A stretch of 64,000 nucleotides of DNA from contig NZ_CP040814.1 in assembly GCF_019443965.1 (NCBI RefSeq), positions 124,001 through 188,000 of the forward strand, read 5' to 3'. Made by a program: the position numbers and the translations under genes. Below the pieces are notes generated by a model. That model searched no databases. It had not been told where the DNA came from and saw nothing but the letters and a program-made list of their open reading frames with translations. Numbering within the stretch: the stretch's first letter is position 1; each line of letters begins with the position of its first letter. Positions 50,804 to 59,170 of this stretch are shown here, piece by piece. The stretch is from Salinibacterium sp. M195 (lineage in GTDB: Bacteria > Actinomycetota > Actinomycetes > Actinomycetales > Microbacteriaceae).

Positions 50804-51435
50804 ACTGCTCCTAGATCGATGGATGCTGCAAGCAAGTCTCCCGCAGGTTCCTGATAGTCAACCTCGACGAACACGTCGCCGTCGCGGGCAAGAGTGGTGA
50901 TGCTGGAGAGCGTGCAGCGACGATTGCGGGGATCATGGGCGAGCCGCATTTTCTTCACGGAACGGGCTACAACAACGATGGGCAGTTGGTGGCTGACCAT
51001 GACAATTTCGCCGCCATCGGCCGCGGACCACGCCTCGTCAACGGCAGCGAGCATCCGGGCTTCGATGCTCACGTAGGCCTCGCCCCAACTGGGCTTGAGC
51101 GGGTTGATCAGGTGCGGCCATGCCCGCGGCTGGCCAAGAACCTGCGGAAACCGCAAGCGACCGCCCTCGAACCAGTTGTGGGGCTCAATGATGCGCTCTT
51201 CGGTGACGATGTCGAGCTTGTAGCGGTCGACCCAGGGCTGCGCTGATTCTTGGGCGCGCTGCAGAGGGCTCGCGTAGAGCGCCGTAAGCGGCCGATCGGC
51301 AAGGCTCGCGGCGGCCAGGTCTGCCATTCTGTGGCCGAGTTCACTGAGGTGATACCCGGGAAGCCGACCGTAAAGAATGCGGTCAGGATTGTGTACTTCG
51401 CCGTGGCGGACGAGATGGATGAGGTCTGCTGGCAC
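50800..51435 (-). CDS. Histidine phosphatase family protein
   Basis: 211 residues from the GTG at 51435, chosen because the family begins at LIHLVRHGEVHNPDRILYGR. The open frame continues upstream over the aspS start region. RHG is the catalytic motif, and the second His is in MVSHQLPIVV. Members hydrolyse phosphate esters (phosphoglycerate mutase-like). It is the first gene of the cytochrome c operon and overlaps resA by four bases; a link to haem or cytochrome c is not evident. Confidence 0.9.
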   Translation of the reverse strand: MPADLIHLVRHGEVHNPDRILYGRLPGYHLSELGHRMADLAAASLADRPLTALYASPLQRAQESAQPWVDRYKLDIVTEERIIEPHNWFEGGRLRFPQVLGQPRAWPHLINPLKPSWGEAYVSIEARMLAAVDEAWSAADGGEIVMVSHQLPIVVVARSVKKMRLAHDPRNRRCTLSSITTLARDGDVFVEVDYQEPAGDLLAASIDLGAV

Positions 51436-51501
51436 GGTATTCAGTCTACGTCGGCTGACTTCCGCACTTTCCCTCGCGCGATCCCTTGTAAACTCAGCGC
51501 T

Positions 51502-52830
51502 GTGACTACACGCACCCTCATTAAGAACTTGGCCGCAGCGACCGACGGAGCAATCTCTGTTTCGGGTTGGGTCGATAAGGTCCGAGATCAAAAGAAGGTG
51601 CAGTTTGTCGTACTGCGCGATGAGTCGGGTGGGGTGCAGCTTGTTCACCCCCGCTCATTCAACGAAGACGGCACTCCGGCTGAGGACGCTCTCGCCGACA
51701 TCATCTCTGGGCTTGCCCAAGGCACCTTCCTCACCGCAACCGGTGAGTTGAAGCACGACGAGCGCGTGAAGCTCGGCGGCGTTGAGATCAAGCTCGACGG
51801 CCTCGAGATCGCTGCTGAGGCTATCCCCGAGACTCCCATTGCCGAGGACTCCAGCGTTGACAAGCGCATGGATTGGCGCTTCCTCGACCTTCGCGTTCCG
51901 CGCAACAACCTCATCTTCCGCATCCAGACCACGCTTGAGCACGCTTGGCGCACCTACTGGGTCGAGAACGACTTCATTGAGGTTCACACCCCCAAGCTCA
52001 TGGCAAGCGCAAGCGAGTCGAAGGCTGAGCTGTTCGAGGTCGAGTACTTCGACACGAAGGCGTACCTCGCGCAGAGCCCTCAGTTCTTCAAGCAGATGGC
52101 GCAGGCTGCCGGCTTCGGCAAGATCTTTGAGATCGCCCCAAGCTTCCGCGCAGACCCCAGCTTCACCTCGCGTCACGCCACCGAGTTCACGATGGTCGAC
52201 AACGAAATCAGCTGGATCGACAGCCACGAAGACGTCATGAAGATGCACGAAGAGCTCATGGTCATTGGCTTCCAGGCTGTCAAAGACAAGCACGGCGAAG
52301 AGATCGAGAAGCTGTTCGGCATTGAGCTGACGGTTCCGACCACGCCGTTCCCCCGCATCCCGCTGGCCGAGGCTAAGCAGATCGTGAGCGACCGCGGCTA
52401 CACGGTGCCCCGCGCCGACGCCGACATGGACCCGGAGGGCGAGCGCCAGATCGCCGCCTACGTGAAAGAAACTTTCGACCACGACTTCGTGTTCTTGACC
52501 GACTACGCCGCGAGCATCCGCCCGTTTTATCACATGCGCCATGCGGATGATGCCGGCCTCACGAACAGCTACGACCTCGTGTACAACGGCGTCGAGATCT
52601 CCACTGGCGCCCAGCGCGAGCACCGCGTTGACGTGCTCGAAGAGCAGATTCGCGACAAGGGCATAGACCCTGCCGAGCTCGACTTCTACCTCGACTTCTT
52701 CCGCTACGGCGTACCGTCGCACGGTGGCTTCGGCATGGGCCTTGGCCGTGTGCTGATGCTCATGCTCGGACTGCCCAACCTGCGTGAAGCAACGTACCTG
52801 TTCCGCGGGCCAACCCGTCTCACTCCGTAG
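51502..52830 (+). CDS. aspS: Aspartyl-tRNA synthetase, short archaeal-type (probably non-discriminating)
   Basis: 442 residues from the GTG at 51502. The OB-fold anticodon domain comes first (ISVSGWVDKVRDQKKVQFVV), and the class II core follows: motif 1 near FIEVHTPKLM, motif 2 FEIAPSFRADPS with FTMVDNEISWID, and motif 3 HGGFGMGLGRVLMLML. The length (bacterial AspRS about 590) and the lack of a GAD insertion mark the archaeal/eukaryotic type. Such enzymes often charge both tRNA-Asp and tRNA-Asn, the latter finished by GatCAB. The upstream open frame to 51250 is the shadow of the phosphatase gene. Confidence 0.93.
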   Translation: MTTRTLIKNLAAATDGAISVSGWVDKVRDQKKVQFVVLRDESGGVQLVHPRSFNEDGTPAEDALADIISGLAQGTFLTATGELKHDERVKLGGVEIKLDGLEIAAEAIPETPIAEDSSVDKRMDWRFLDLRVPRNNLIFRIQTTLEHAWRTYWVENDFIEVHTPKLMASASESKAELFEVEYFDTKAYLAQSPQFFKQMAQAAGFGKIFEIAPSFRADPSFTSRHATEFTMVDNEISWIDSHEDVMKMHEELMVIGFQAVKDKHGEEIEKLFGIELTVPTTPFPRIPLAEAKQIVSDRGYTVPRADADMDPEGERQIAAYVKETFDHDFVFLTDYAASIRPFYHMRHADDAGLTNSYDLVYNGVEISTGAQREHRVDVLEEQIRDKGIDPAELDFYLDFFRYGVPSHGGFGMGLGRVLMLMLGLPNLREATYLFRGPTRLTP

Positions 52831-52914
52831 CCGCGCCTGGGGCTCGCGAGGGCCTCACAGCTCGACACACCGAACCCATAGCCAGCGCATAGCCAATTAA
52901 GGCAGGATGACGAC

Positions 52915-53205
52915 ATGTCAAAGAAAATTGATGCGGCTCTCAAAGACCTGAAAAAAGCGCTCAACAAGCACGCTGAGGTTGTCGGGAGCAAGCCCGTTTC
53001 CCTTAAAAAGGCTCAACGCGCTACTGCTCAGGTTGCCGCAGCGGCAACGAACTATGCAGAAGTTGTTCACTCGAAGAGCGGGCTTGGTAACCCGTTCGAC
53101 GAGATGCTTCAGCCGGGTCTCGACAGCGGAACGCTCGCGTCATTGGCCGCAGAGCGTGACTCGATCAAGAACCATCTGACCGGCCCGATCGCTATCAAGA
53201 AGTAG
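52915..53205 (+). CDS. Hypothetical protein, 96 residues
   Basis: A small, Lys/Ala-rich, largely helical protein (MSKKIDAALKDLKKALNKHA; TAQVAAAATNYAEVVHSKSG). It has an ATG start and codon use like the neighbours. No family is recognised. It is a single gene downstream of aspS. Confidence 0.75.
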   Translation: MSKKIDAALKDLKKALNKHAEVVGSKPVSLKKAQRATAQVAAAATNYAEVVHSKSGLGNPFDEMLQPGLDSGTLASLAAERDSIKNHLTGPIAIKK

Positions 53206-53242
53206 CGCTACCGCCGAGGCACGTAGCGCTACCGCGCAGTCG

Positions 53243-53542
53243 CTAGAACTCGAAGTCGACGCAGGCACGCTCGCGCGTGTTTGCTTTGACGATGGCCGCT
53301 GGCCCGTCGTGAAGAGGGTGGGTTCCGTACGCGAGAAGAGCTTCTGGTGAGGTGTGCTCCGAGATGAGCACGACATCCCAGTTGACATCGGCGTTGCCCG
53401 CATCGTGGCGAACGATCAGGCTTTCAAGGCCCTCAATCTTGCCGGCAAGCGGCTCAAGTGCCGCTGCCATTGCATCAACTGCGGCTCTCTGGCCTGCAGG
53501 GTCTTCGGCGATGAGCTTCCACATGACAACGTGACGGATCAT
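53243..53542 (-). CDS. Dabb-family (stress-responsive A/B barrel) protein
   Basis: 99 residues. IRHVVMWKL at the start is the family hallmark, followed by LEPLAGKIEGLESLIVRHD and SPEALLAYGTHPLHDG. The fold is a dimeric ferredoxin-like barrel; functions vary. Its start overlaps by four bases the stop of the glutaredoxin-like gene upstream, so they are co-translated. Confidence 0.9.
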   Translation of the reverse strand: MIRHVVMWKLIAEDPAGQRAAVDAMAAALEPLAGKIEGLESLIVRHDAGNADVNWDVVLISEHTSPEALLAYGTHPLHDGPAAIVKANTRERACVDFEF

Positions 53543-53802
53543 TCGATTTCCTCCTGAAGTGCGGCGCGAAGCCGCTCGGGGTCGACACGCCAGATGGTGT
53601 GTACGCGGTCATTGATAAGCACGACAGGGATCTCATCCCGGTACTTCGCATGAAGTTCCTCGTCATCAATAATTGACTGTTCCGTGAACTCGACCGAGAG
53701 CTCAGGGGGCAGCGCAGCGATGACATGAGTGACCGCAATCCTGGCGTCATCACAGAGATGACAGCCTGGTTTTCCAATCAATACGAGACGTTTCGTGGGC
53801 AC
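53539..53802 (-). CDS. Glutaredoxin-like thioredoxin-fold protein
   Basis: 87 residues from the GTG at 53802, since family members begin just before LVLIGKPGCHLCDDARIAV. The CHLC active-site motif lies near residue 14, and a conserved EIPVVLIND with the cis-Pro follows. These proteins (DUF836/YruB-like) are probable small disulfide reductases. The gene diverges from the HAD phosphatase with only 12 bases between the starts, so the promoters overlap the coding ends. Confidence 0.88.
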   Translation of the reverse strand: MPTKRLVLIGKPGCHLCDDARIAVTHVIAALPPELSVEFTEQSIIDDEELHAKYRDEIPVVLINDRVHTIWRVDPERLRAALQEEIE

Positions 53803-53814
53803 GACCCTAGAATA

Positions 53815-54585
53815 ATGCGAATGCCAGAGGTAACGTCGCCCCCATCGAGTCAGAACGTGGTTCTGGCCTTCTTTGACGTGGACAACACTCTGATGCGCGG
53901 GGCGAGCGTTTACTACCTCGCCAAGGAAGCCTGGCGCCGCGGGATGGTCGGCTGGCGCGATATCGCCCGTTTTGCTTGGCATCAGTTTCGGTTCATCGCT
54001 GTTGGCGAAAACCACAAGCACATGGCGTCGGCGCGCGAACGCGCACTAGCGATAGTGGGCGGGCAATCCGAGAAGACTCTGTTTCAGCTGGCCGAGCAGA
54101 TTTATGAGCGCGATATTTTGCCCAACCTGTGGCAAGAAACCGTCGATCTCACTCGGGAACACCTCGCCAAAGGTCACGAGGTGTGGCTGATCACGGCGAC
54201 TCCGCAGTTCGTCGCCGAAGTGATCGCCGCCCGTCTGGGGCTCACCGGCGCGCTGGGAACCCGCGTGCACGCCAAAGATGGTCTCCTGACGGGCGAACTC
54301 GACGGGCACGTGCTTCACGGTGCCGAGAAGGCCGTCGTCGCCACAGGGCTCGCTGAGCGAGTCGGAGCCGATCTCGCTGAATGCTGGGCCTACTCCGACT
54401 CCAGCAACGACATCCCTCTGCTGAGCGCAGTCGGAAACCGTGTAGCAGTGAATGCGGATGCGAAGCTGACGAGTCATGCCCAAAAAATGGGGTGGCAAAT
54501 TCTGCCGCTCAGTCGCGTTGGCCTCACAGAGGCGAAGAAGCGAGTAAAGCGAGAAGCCAAAACAGTTCGCAAGAGCCGACGCTGA
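53815..54585 (+). CDS. HAD-superfamily phosphatase, subclass IB (SerB-like)
   Basis: 256 residues from the ATG at 53815 (ATG 53821 equally possible). The HAD motifs are FFDVDNTLMRGAS with the nucleophile Asp, VWLITATPQF, and AYSDSSNDIPLLSAVG. The IB cap, as in SerB and CicA-like enzymes, lies between. A basic C-terminal tail (EAKKRVKREAKTVRKSRR) extends past the domain. The substrate could be phosphoserine or a lysophospholipid phosphate; the motifs do not decide. Confidence 0.9.
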   Translation: MRMPEVTSPPSSQNVVLAFFDVDNTLMRGASVYYLAKEAWRRGMVGWRDIARFAWHQFRFIAVGENHKHMASARERALAIVGGQSEKTLFQLAEQIYERDILPNLWQETVDLTREHLAKGHEVWLITATPQFVAEVIAARLGLTGALGTRVHAKDGLLTGELDGHVLHGAEKAVVATGLAERVGADLAECWAYSDSSNDIPLLSAVGNRVAVNADAKLTSHAQKMGWQILPLSRVGLTEAKKRVKREAKTVRKSRR

Positions 54586-54609
54586 TATCGAGCACTCGAC
54601 GTTAACGCC

Positions 54610-54645
54610 GAACACCCGATCGCTCAGATGAACGTTCGGGTGTTC
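54610..54645. terminator. Bidirectional terminator
   Basis: GAACACCCGA (54610-54619) pairs with TCGGGTGTTC (54636-54645). It lies between the convergent HAD gene and the small ribosomal protein gene. Confidence 0.8.
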
Positions 54646-54691
54646 AACGGTGTGACCGCCCTTAAGGACGGTCAATAGTCGTGGGGACTAC

Positions 54692-54790
54692 TTACTTCTT
54701 GTTGCGGCGCTGGTGGCGCGTCTTACGAAGCAGCTTGCGGTGCTTCTTCTTGGCCATACGCTTGCGACGCTTTTTGATGACTGAACCCAT
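54692..54790 (-). CDS. AURKAIP1/COX24-type small ribosomal protein (bS22-like)
   Basis: 32 residues, extremely basic: MGSVIKKRRKRMAKKKHR and then KLLRKTRHQRRNKK. This matches the AURKAIP1/COX24 domain proteins of actinobacteria, identified as an extra small-subunit protein (bS22) in mycobacterial ribosomes. GAGG lies six bases before the ATG. It is too short for most gene finders. The BldC-like gene upstream on the same strand is a conserved neighbour in this phylum. Confidence 0.93.
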   Translation of the reverse strand: MGSVIKKRRKRMAKKKHRKLLRKTRHQRRNKK

Positions 54791-54928
54791 AGGGACCTCA
54801 CTGATTTCTGAACGAACCGACCCGGTCCGATTCAGAACCGCGGAAAGACATACCGGAAGAGTTTACCGCACCGGGCGGGTTTTGAAGACTCGATGAACCG
54901 AGAGTGAACTTAGCCTGAGTGCTAGCTG

Positions 54929-55123
54929 TTAGCCAACTTCAGATATCGAGGGAGAAACAGCGCTGGCTACGGCCGATTCCGGGATGCGAAATGACCGACC
55001 GAAACGCACTGCAGGGAGTTCCCCCGAGTGAACTAGGCGGTACACGGTCATGTTCGAGACGCGCATCATTTCAGCCACCTCAGCGACAGTGAGAAAGCGC
55101 ATCTCCGTAAGATCCCGTGACAT
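54929..55123 (-). CDS. BldC-like excisionase-family DNA-binding protein
   Basis: 64 residues from the ATG at 55123 with AAGGGG eight bases upstream. MSRDLTEMRFLTVAEVAEMM and the winged helix-turn-helix RVSNMTVYRLVHSGELPAVR are close to BldC of Streptomyces, a MerR-like small regulator that binds direct repeats cooperatively. In non-sporulating actinobacteria its targets are unknown. It lies 138 bases upstream of the small ribosomal protein gene on the same strand. Confidence 0.9.
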   Translation of the reverse strand: MSRDLTEMRFLTVAEVAEMMRVSNMTVYRLVHSGELPAVRFGRSFRIPESAVASAVSPSISEVG

Positions 55124-55257
55124 TGGACTAGCCCCTTTTAGTTCACAGTCGTCGTGAAAACACACTCAGCGTGTGACTGAAGTGCTAATCGGTAACAATA
55201 GGGGCTGGTGTGACTCGGTGTCCACCCCTAGAACGTGAATTGCGGCGCGCCTGCGGC

Positions 55258-55740
55258 CTAATCGTTGCCAAAAATGCGAGAGCGCACGTTTCGGGGCAGC
55301 TGCTTGGCAGCCTCACCGACATCGTGCAGCGCTGAACGAGCCTTGTAGGTACGCTCTGCGACCTGACGCCCAAAGTTGTCTCCGACATCCGCACCTGACC
55401 ATGCAGCGAATGCACCAGTGGAGTAACGAACCTCGTCATCAAAGTCGTCATGGAAGTCGGCGCTCAAGAACGGAATCAACCAATCTTCAACCTCTTCAAG
55501 AGGGGAAGAATCCAAGCGGTAATAGCGATGTTGGCCCTCTTCACGCACCGACACCAAACCATGATCGCGCAGCACTTTAAGGTGCTTGGAGACCGTCGGC
55601 TGGCTCAGAGCGAGCTTCTCAACAATCTCGCTCACGCTGAGCTCGCCGCTCGGAGAATCGGAGGCGATGTACTGCTCAAGCAGCACCGTCAAAAGGCTAC
55701 GCCGGGTCGAATCGGCTACTACGTCAAAGATGTCGGCCAT
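55258..55740 (-). CDS. ArsR-family transcriptional regulator
   Basis: 160 residues from the ATG at 55740; ATG 55776 has AGGAGG but only two bases of spacing. It begins MADIFDVVADSTRRSLLTVL, the usual start of this branch. The winged helix-turn-helix LALSQPTVSKHLKVLRDHGL follows, with the wing REEGQHRYYRL. No metal-binding Cys pair is visible. The C-terminal half is helical. It diverges from trkH and may control it. Confidence 0.9.
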   Translation of the reverse strand: MADIFDVVADSTRRSLLTVLLEQYIASDSPSGELSVSEIVEKLALSQPTVSKHLKVLRDHGLVSVREEGQHRYYRLDSSPLEEVEDWLIPFLSADFHDDFDDEVRYSTGAFAAWSGADVGDNFGRQVAERTYKARSALHDVGEAAKQLPRNVRSRIFGND

Positions 55741-55804
55741 TGCATCAGGGTAGTCGGGCTTGCTGGGTAGTACCATGGCCTCCTGTGCGTGGGGAGAGAA
55801 AACT

Positions 55805-57244
55805 ATGAGTCCGCGGGCACCCATGCGTGCACATACTCGTGATCGCAGTATTGCCGGTCAAGTACGAGACCTGATTGATCGTTTCGCTGCAGCGACGCCT
55901 GCCCGATTCGCCATCGCCATATTTTCCGCTCTTGTCGTGCTGCTCACGACCGTGCTCGTCTTGCCTATCTCGGCCCGTGACGGGCAAGCGACTCCCCTCG
56001 TTGATGCCCTCTTCACCGCCGTCTCCGCAATCTGCGTCACCGGACTCACGACTCTCGACATGGCTACCCATTGGTCAGCGTTTGGAAACACCGCGATCCT
56101 GATCGGCCTTCAGGTCGGCGGAATCGGCGTGCTCACGCTCGCCAGCATGCTCGGGCTCGTCGTCTCTCGCCGACTCGGCCTTCGCCAACGCCTGATCGCC
56201 GCTAGCGATTCGAACCCATCACGCATTCACGTTGGCCCTGTTTCTGAGTCGCAGGCCATCCGCTTGGGCGAAATTGGCGGGCTCCTCGCCACGGTCGCAA
56301 TCAGCGCTCTGGCCATCGAATTTGTGTTGGCGCTCGTGATCATCCCGAGGCTCCTGGTCGAAGGCTTCGATGTGTGGCCCGCCATCTGGCAAGGCTTTTA
56401 CTTTGCGGCCTCCGCTTTCACGAACACCGGTTTCGTCCCGTCAGTCGGCGGAATGGAAATATTCGCTCAAGACCCGTGGATGCTTGGCGCCATTGGCACA
56501 GGCGTCTTCTTGGGTAGTCTCGGTTTCCCCGTGATTTTCGCGGTCGTACGCAAGCTCAAGAACGGCGCGCGACTGTCGGTTCACGCTCGACTCACGATCG
56601 CCACAACGCTGCTGCTGATCGTTATCGGGGCGATAGCCGTCATTGTGCTCGAGTGGAACAACACCAATACCATCGGCGACCAAAGCCTCATCTCTCGACC
56701 TCTCACTGCCACATTCCTGTCGACAATGACAAGGTCTGGCGGCTTCTCCCCCATCGACATTAACGAGCTCAATGGGTCGACTCTGCTCGTATTCAACATG
56801 CTGATGTTCGTGGGCGGCGGTTCGGCATCCACTGCCGGAGGCATCAAGGTCACCACTCTGGCAGTGCTGTTCTTGGCCGCGCTCGCTGAGGCTCGCGGCG
56901 ACAACGACATGCACGCCTTTGAGCGCCGTATCCCCACCGACGTACTTCGACTCGCGGTCAGCGTCACGCTGTGGGGAGCAACAATTGTCGCTATCTCCAC
57001 CGTTGCCATTCTGCAGATAACGAAGGAACCGCTCGATCGCGTGCTCTTCGATGTGATTTCAGCCTTTGCCACCTGTGGGCTCTCGACGGGGCTAACCGAA
57101 ACCTTGCCAGACAGCGGTAAGTACATTCTCGCCGCGACGATGTGGGCAGGGCGAGTAGGAACGGTTACTCTGGCGGCAGCCCTTGCGGCAAGTCAGCGCC
57201 GTCAGTTGTTCACGAGAGCAGAAGAGAGGCCCATCGTTGGTTGA
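55805..57244 (+). CDS. Potassium uptake protein, TrkH/KtrB family
   Basis: 479 residues from the ATG at 55805 with GGGGAGAG seven bases upstream. Four repeated membrane-pore-membrane units are present, with filter regions such as AVSAICVTGLTTLD, SAFTNTGFVPSVG, TRSGGFSPIDI and SAFATCGLSTGLT, each with the conserved Gly of the potassium pathway. It forms the membrane part of a sodium- or proton-linked potassium uptake system. The next gene, overlapping by eight bases, is its regulatory subunit. Confidence 0.93.
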   Translation: MSPRAPMRAHTRDRSIAGQVRDLIDRFAAATPARFAIAIFSALVVLLTTVLVLPISARDGQATPLVDALFTAVSAICVTGLTTLDMATHWSAFGNTAILIGLQVGGIGVLTLASMLGLVVSRRLGLRQRLIAASDSNPSRIHVGPVSESQAIRLGEIGGLLATVAISALAIEFVLALVIIPRLLVEGFDVWPAIWQGFYFAASAFTNTGFVPSVGGMEIFAQDPWMLGAIGTGVFLGSLGFPVIFAVVRKLKNGARLSVHARLTIATTLLLIVIGAIAVIVLEWNNTNTIGDQSLISRPLTATFLSTMTRSGGFSPIDINELNGSTLLVFNMLMFVGGGSASTAGGIKVTTLAVLFLAALAEARGDNDMHAFERRIPTDVLRLAVSVTLWGATIVAISTVAILQITKEPLDRVLFDVISAFATCGLSTGLTETLPDSGKYILAATMWAGRVGTVTLAAALAASQRRQLFTRAEERPIVG

Positions 57245-57908
57245 CAAGATTCCGCATAATGCGCCGGTACTAGTGATCGGTCTTGGCCGCTTTGGTGCCG
57301 CGACTGCCGGTCAGCTTCAGCGCCTCGATCGCGAAGTTCTCGCGATTGACGAAGACCTCGGTCTGGTTCAAAAGTGGTCGGAGCGTGTGACTCACGCGGT
57401 GCAGACCGATGCTCGCAACATCGATGCACTTCGCCAGATTGGTGCAGAAGACTTTTCTATCGCTGTCGTCGCCGTTGGTTCGTCAATCGAAGCGAGCGTG
57501 CTGATAACCGCCAACCTCGTTGACCTCAAGATTCCGCAAATCTGGGCCAAAGCCATCAGCCGTTCGCACGGCAAGATCCTGAATCGCATCGGCGCCAACC
57601 ACGTGATCTACCCCGAAGCAGAGGCAGGCGAGCGGGTTGCCCATTTGGTCTCCGGTCGGATGCTCGACTTCATCGAATTCGATGATGACTTCGCCATCGT
57701 CAAGATGTACCCACCGAAGCCGATTCGCGGAGTGCCGCTCAGCGAGTCGCAAGTTCGTCGCAAGTACGGGATTACCGTTGTCGGAGTGAAATCTCCCGGA
57801 AAAGATTTCACTTATGCCACGCCAGAGACGGTGATCTCGAATCACGACCTGGTCATCGTCAGCGGCAACTCAGAAGACATCGAGAAGTTCGCAACGCTGG
57901 CTAGTTAG
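57237..57908 (+). CDS. Trk/Ktr potassium uptake regulatory subunit (RCK protein)
   Basis: 223 residues from the TTG at 57237 (GAGAGG eight bases upstream), overlapping the TrkH stop. RCK_N has the Rossmann site VLVIGLGRFGAATAGQL, and QTDARNIDALRQIGAEDF follows. An RCK_C domain covers about residues 140-220. It binds NAD(H), ATP/ADP or c-di-AMP and gates the TrkH/KtrB channel from the cytoplasm. One RCK_N/C pair fits KtrA rather than the double TrkA. Confidence 0.93.
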   Translation: MVDKIPHNAPVLVIGLGRFGAATAGQLQRLDREVLAIDEDLGLVQKWSERVTHAVQTDARNIDALRQIGAEDFSIAVVAVGSSIEASVLITANLVDLKIPQIWAKAISRSHGKILNRIGANHVIYPEAEAGERVAHLVSGRMLDFIEFDDDFAIVKMYPPKPIRGVPLSESQVRRKYGITVVGVKSPGKDFTYATPETVISNHDLVIVSGNSEDIEKFATLAS

Positions 57909-57958
57909 CCCCGTTTGTGGACTGATTTTCTGACCCGGCCTACCTGTATCTTGATTCA

Positions 57959-59170
57959 GTGAGCAAAATACGGGCGACCCCGGGGTCGCAATCTTCGCTC
58001 CGCGAAGCGAACCGCGCTCGCATAGTCGACGCGGTGAAGCATCACGGCGGGCTCACTCAGATCGAGCTGGCCGGCGTAACCGGCCTCTCGCCCGCCACTG
58101 TTTCCAATATCGTCAAGGAACTTGTCGCCGCTGGAGTACTAGCGACGAACATGAGCACCCGCAGCGGGCGGCGCGCTCATCAAGTGACGTTGGCTCGCGC
58201 GCTCGGCCTCGTCGCTGGTGTGCATTTTTCTGAACGTCACATGCGCGTCGCTCTCTCCGATGTCGCGCACGTTGTGGTTGCCGAACAGCACATGCCGTTG
58301 GCGAAAGACCATCGCGCCGACAACGAGCTCAACCGCGCGGCGCAGTTGATCACCGACATGCTGGAATCTGTCGACGCAACACATGACGAAATTCTCGCGG
58401 TGGGGTTGGCAATGCCCGCACCGATGGATATCACCACGGGAACCATCAGTCGCACCGGAATCATGCGCGGCTGGGATGGTGTGCCCGTGGCAGAGTCCCT
58501 GGGCATCCGGCTCAACAGCCCCGTTTTTGTCGACAACAACGCCAACATGGGGGCACTCGCCGAATATCGTTCCGGTGCATTGCGGGGCAAGCCCAACTCG
58601 TTGTACATCAGCATTGACGAAGGCATCGGCGCTGGTCTCATCCTGAATGGCGCTGTCTTTCGTGGACACAATGGAACCGCCGGCGAATTCGGACACATGG
58701 TTCTCAACGAAGACGGCCCCTTGTGCCGCTGTGGAAACCGCGGATGCCTCGAAACGCTCGTCGGTGGACAAGCGATCATCGATTCGGTGCGCGCTGGCCG
58801 TCGCGGGCTCAAGCTGCACGATGTTGTCGTGAAAGCGATCGGCGGCGACGATGCGTGCATCCGTGCGATTGCTGATGCCGGTCGCCACCTCGGAATCGCC
58901 ACCGCCAACCTCTGCAACGTTTTCGATCCCGACCGCATCGCGGTGGGCGGAGAACTTTCGCAGGCTGGAGAGCTACTACTCGGACCGATGCGCCACGCCA
59001 TGGAGCGGGCTGTCATCGTTGGGCCGGAGCGGGCTGCCGATCTTGTGCAGAGCCAGCTTGGCGAGCGAACAGAGCTGCTCGGCACCATTGCGTTCGCCAT
59101 CGACCAACTCACCATCGGTGCAGACACCATCGGTACTGACAGCACCATGACCTCAACGGTTTCCGCATGA
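57959..59170 (+). CDS. ROK-family transcriptional regulator (XylR/NagC type)
   Basis: 403 residues from a GTG. An N-terminal MarR-like helix-turn-helix (GLTQIELAGVTGLSPATVSN) precedes a ROK kinase-like sugar domain. The domain has the zinc signature CRCGNRGCLETLVGG (around 258-272), GHNGTAGEFGHM and VGGELSQAGE. Its last four bases overlap the start of the sugar binding-protein gene (ATGA), so regulator and transporter form one transcript. The ligand is likely the transported pentose or a related sugar. Confidence 0.93.
   Translation: MSKIRATPGSQSSLREANRARIVDAVKHHGGLTQIELAGVTGLSPATVSNIVKELVAAGVLATNMSTRSGRRAHQVTLARALGLVAGVHFSERHMRVALSDVAHVVVAEQHMPLAKDHRADNELNRAAQLITDMLESVDATHDEILAVGLAMPAPMDITTGTISRTGIMRGWDGVPVAESLGIRLNSPVFVDNNANMGALAEYRSGALRGKPNSLYISIDEGIGAGLILNGAVFRGHNGTAGEFGHMVLNEDGPLCRCGNRGCLETLVGGQAIIDSVRAGRRGLKLHDVVVKAIGGDDACIRAIADAGRHLGIATANLCNVFDPDRIAVGGELSQAGELLLGPMRHAMERAVIVGPERAADLVQSQLGERTELLGTIAFAIDQLTIGADTIGTDSTMTSTVSA

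Noticed and set aside
51250-51501. N-terminal extension of AspRS to the ATG at 51250
   Set aside because: The extra residues are the antisense shadow of the histidine phosphatase, and the synthetase OB fold begins right after the GTG at 51502.
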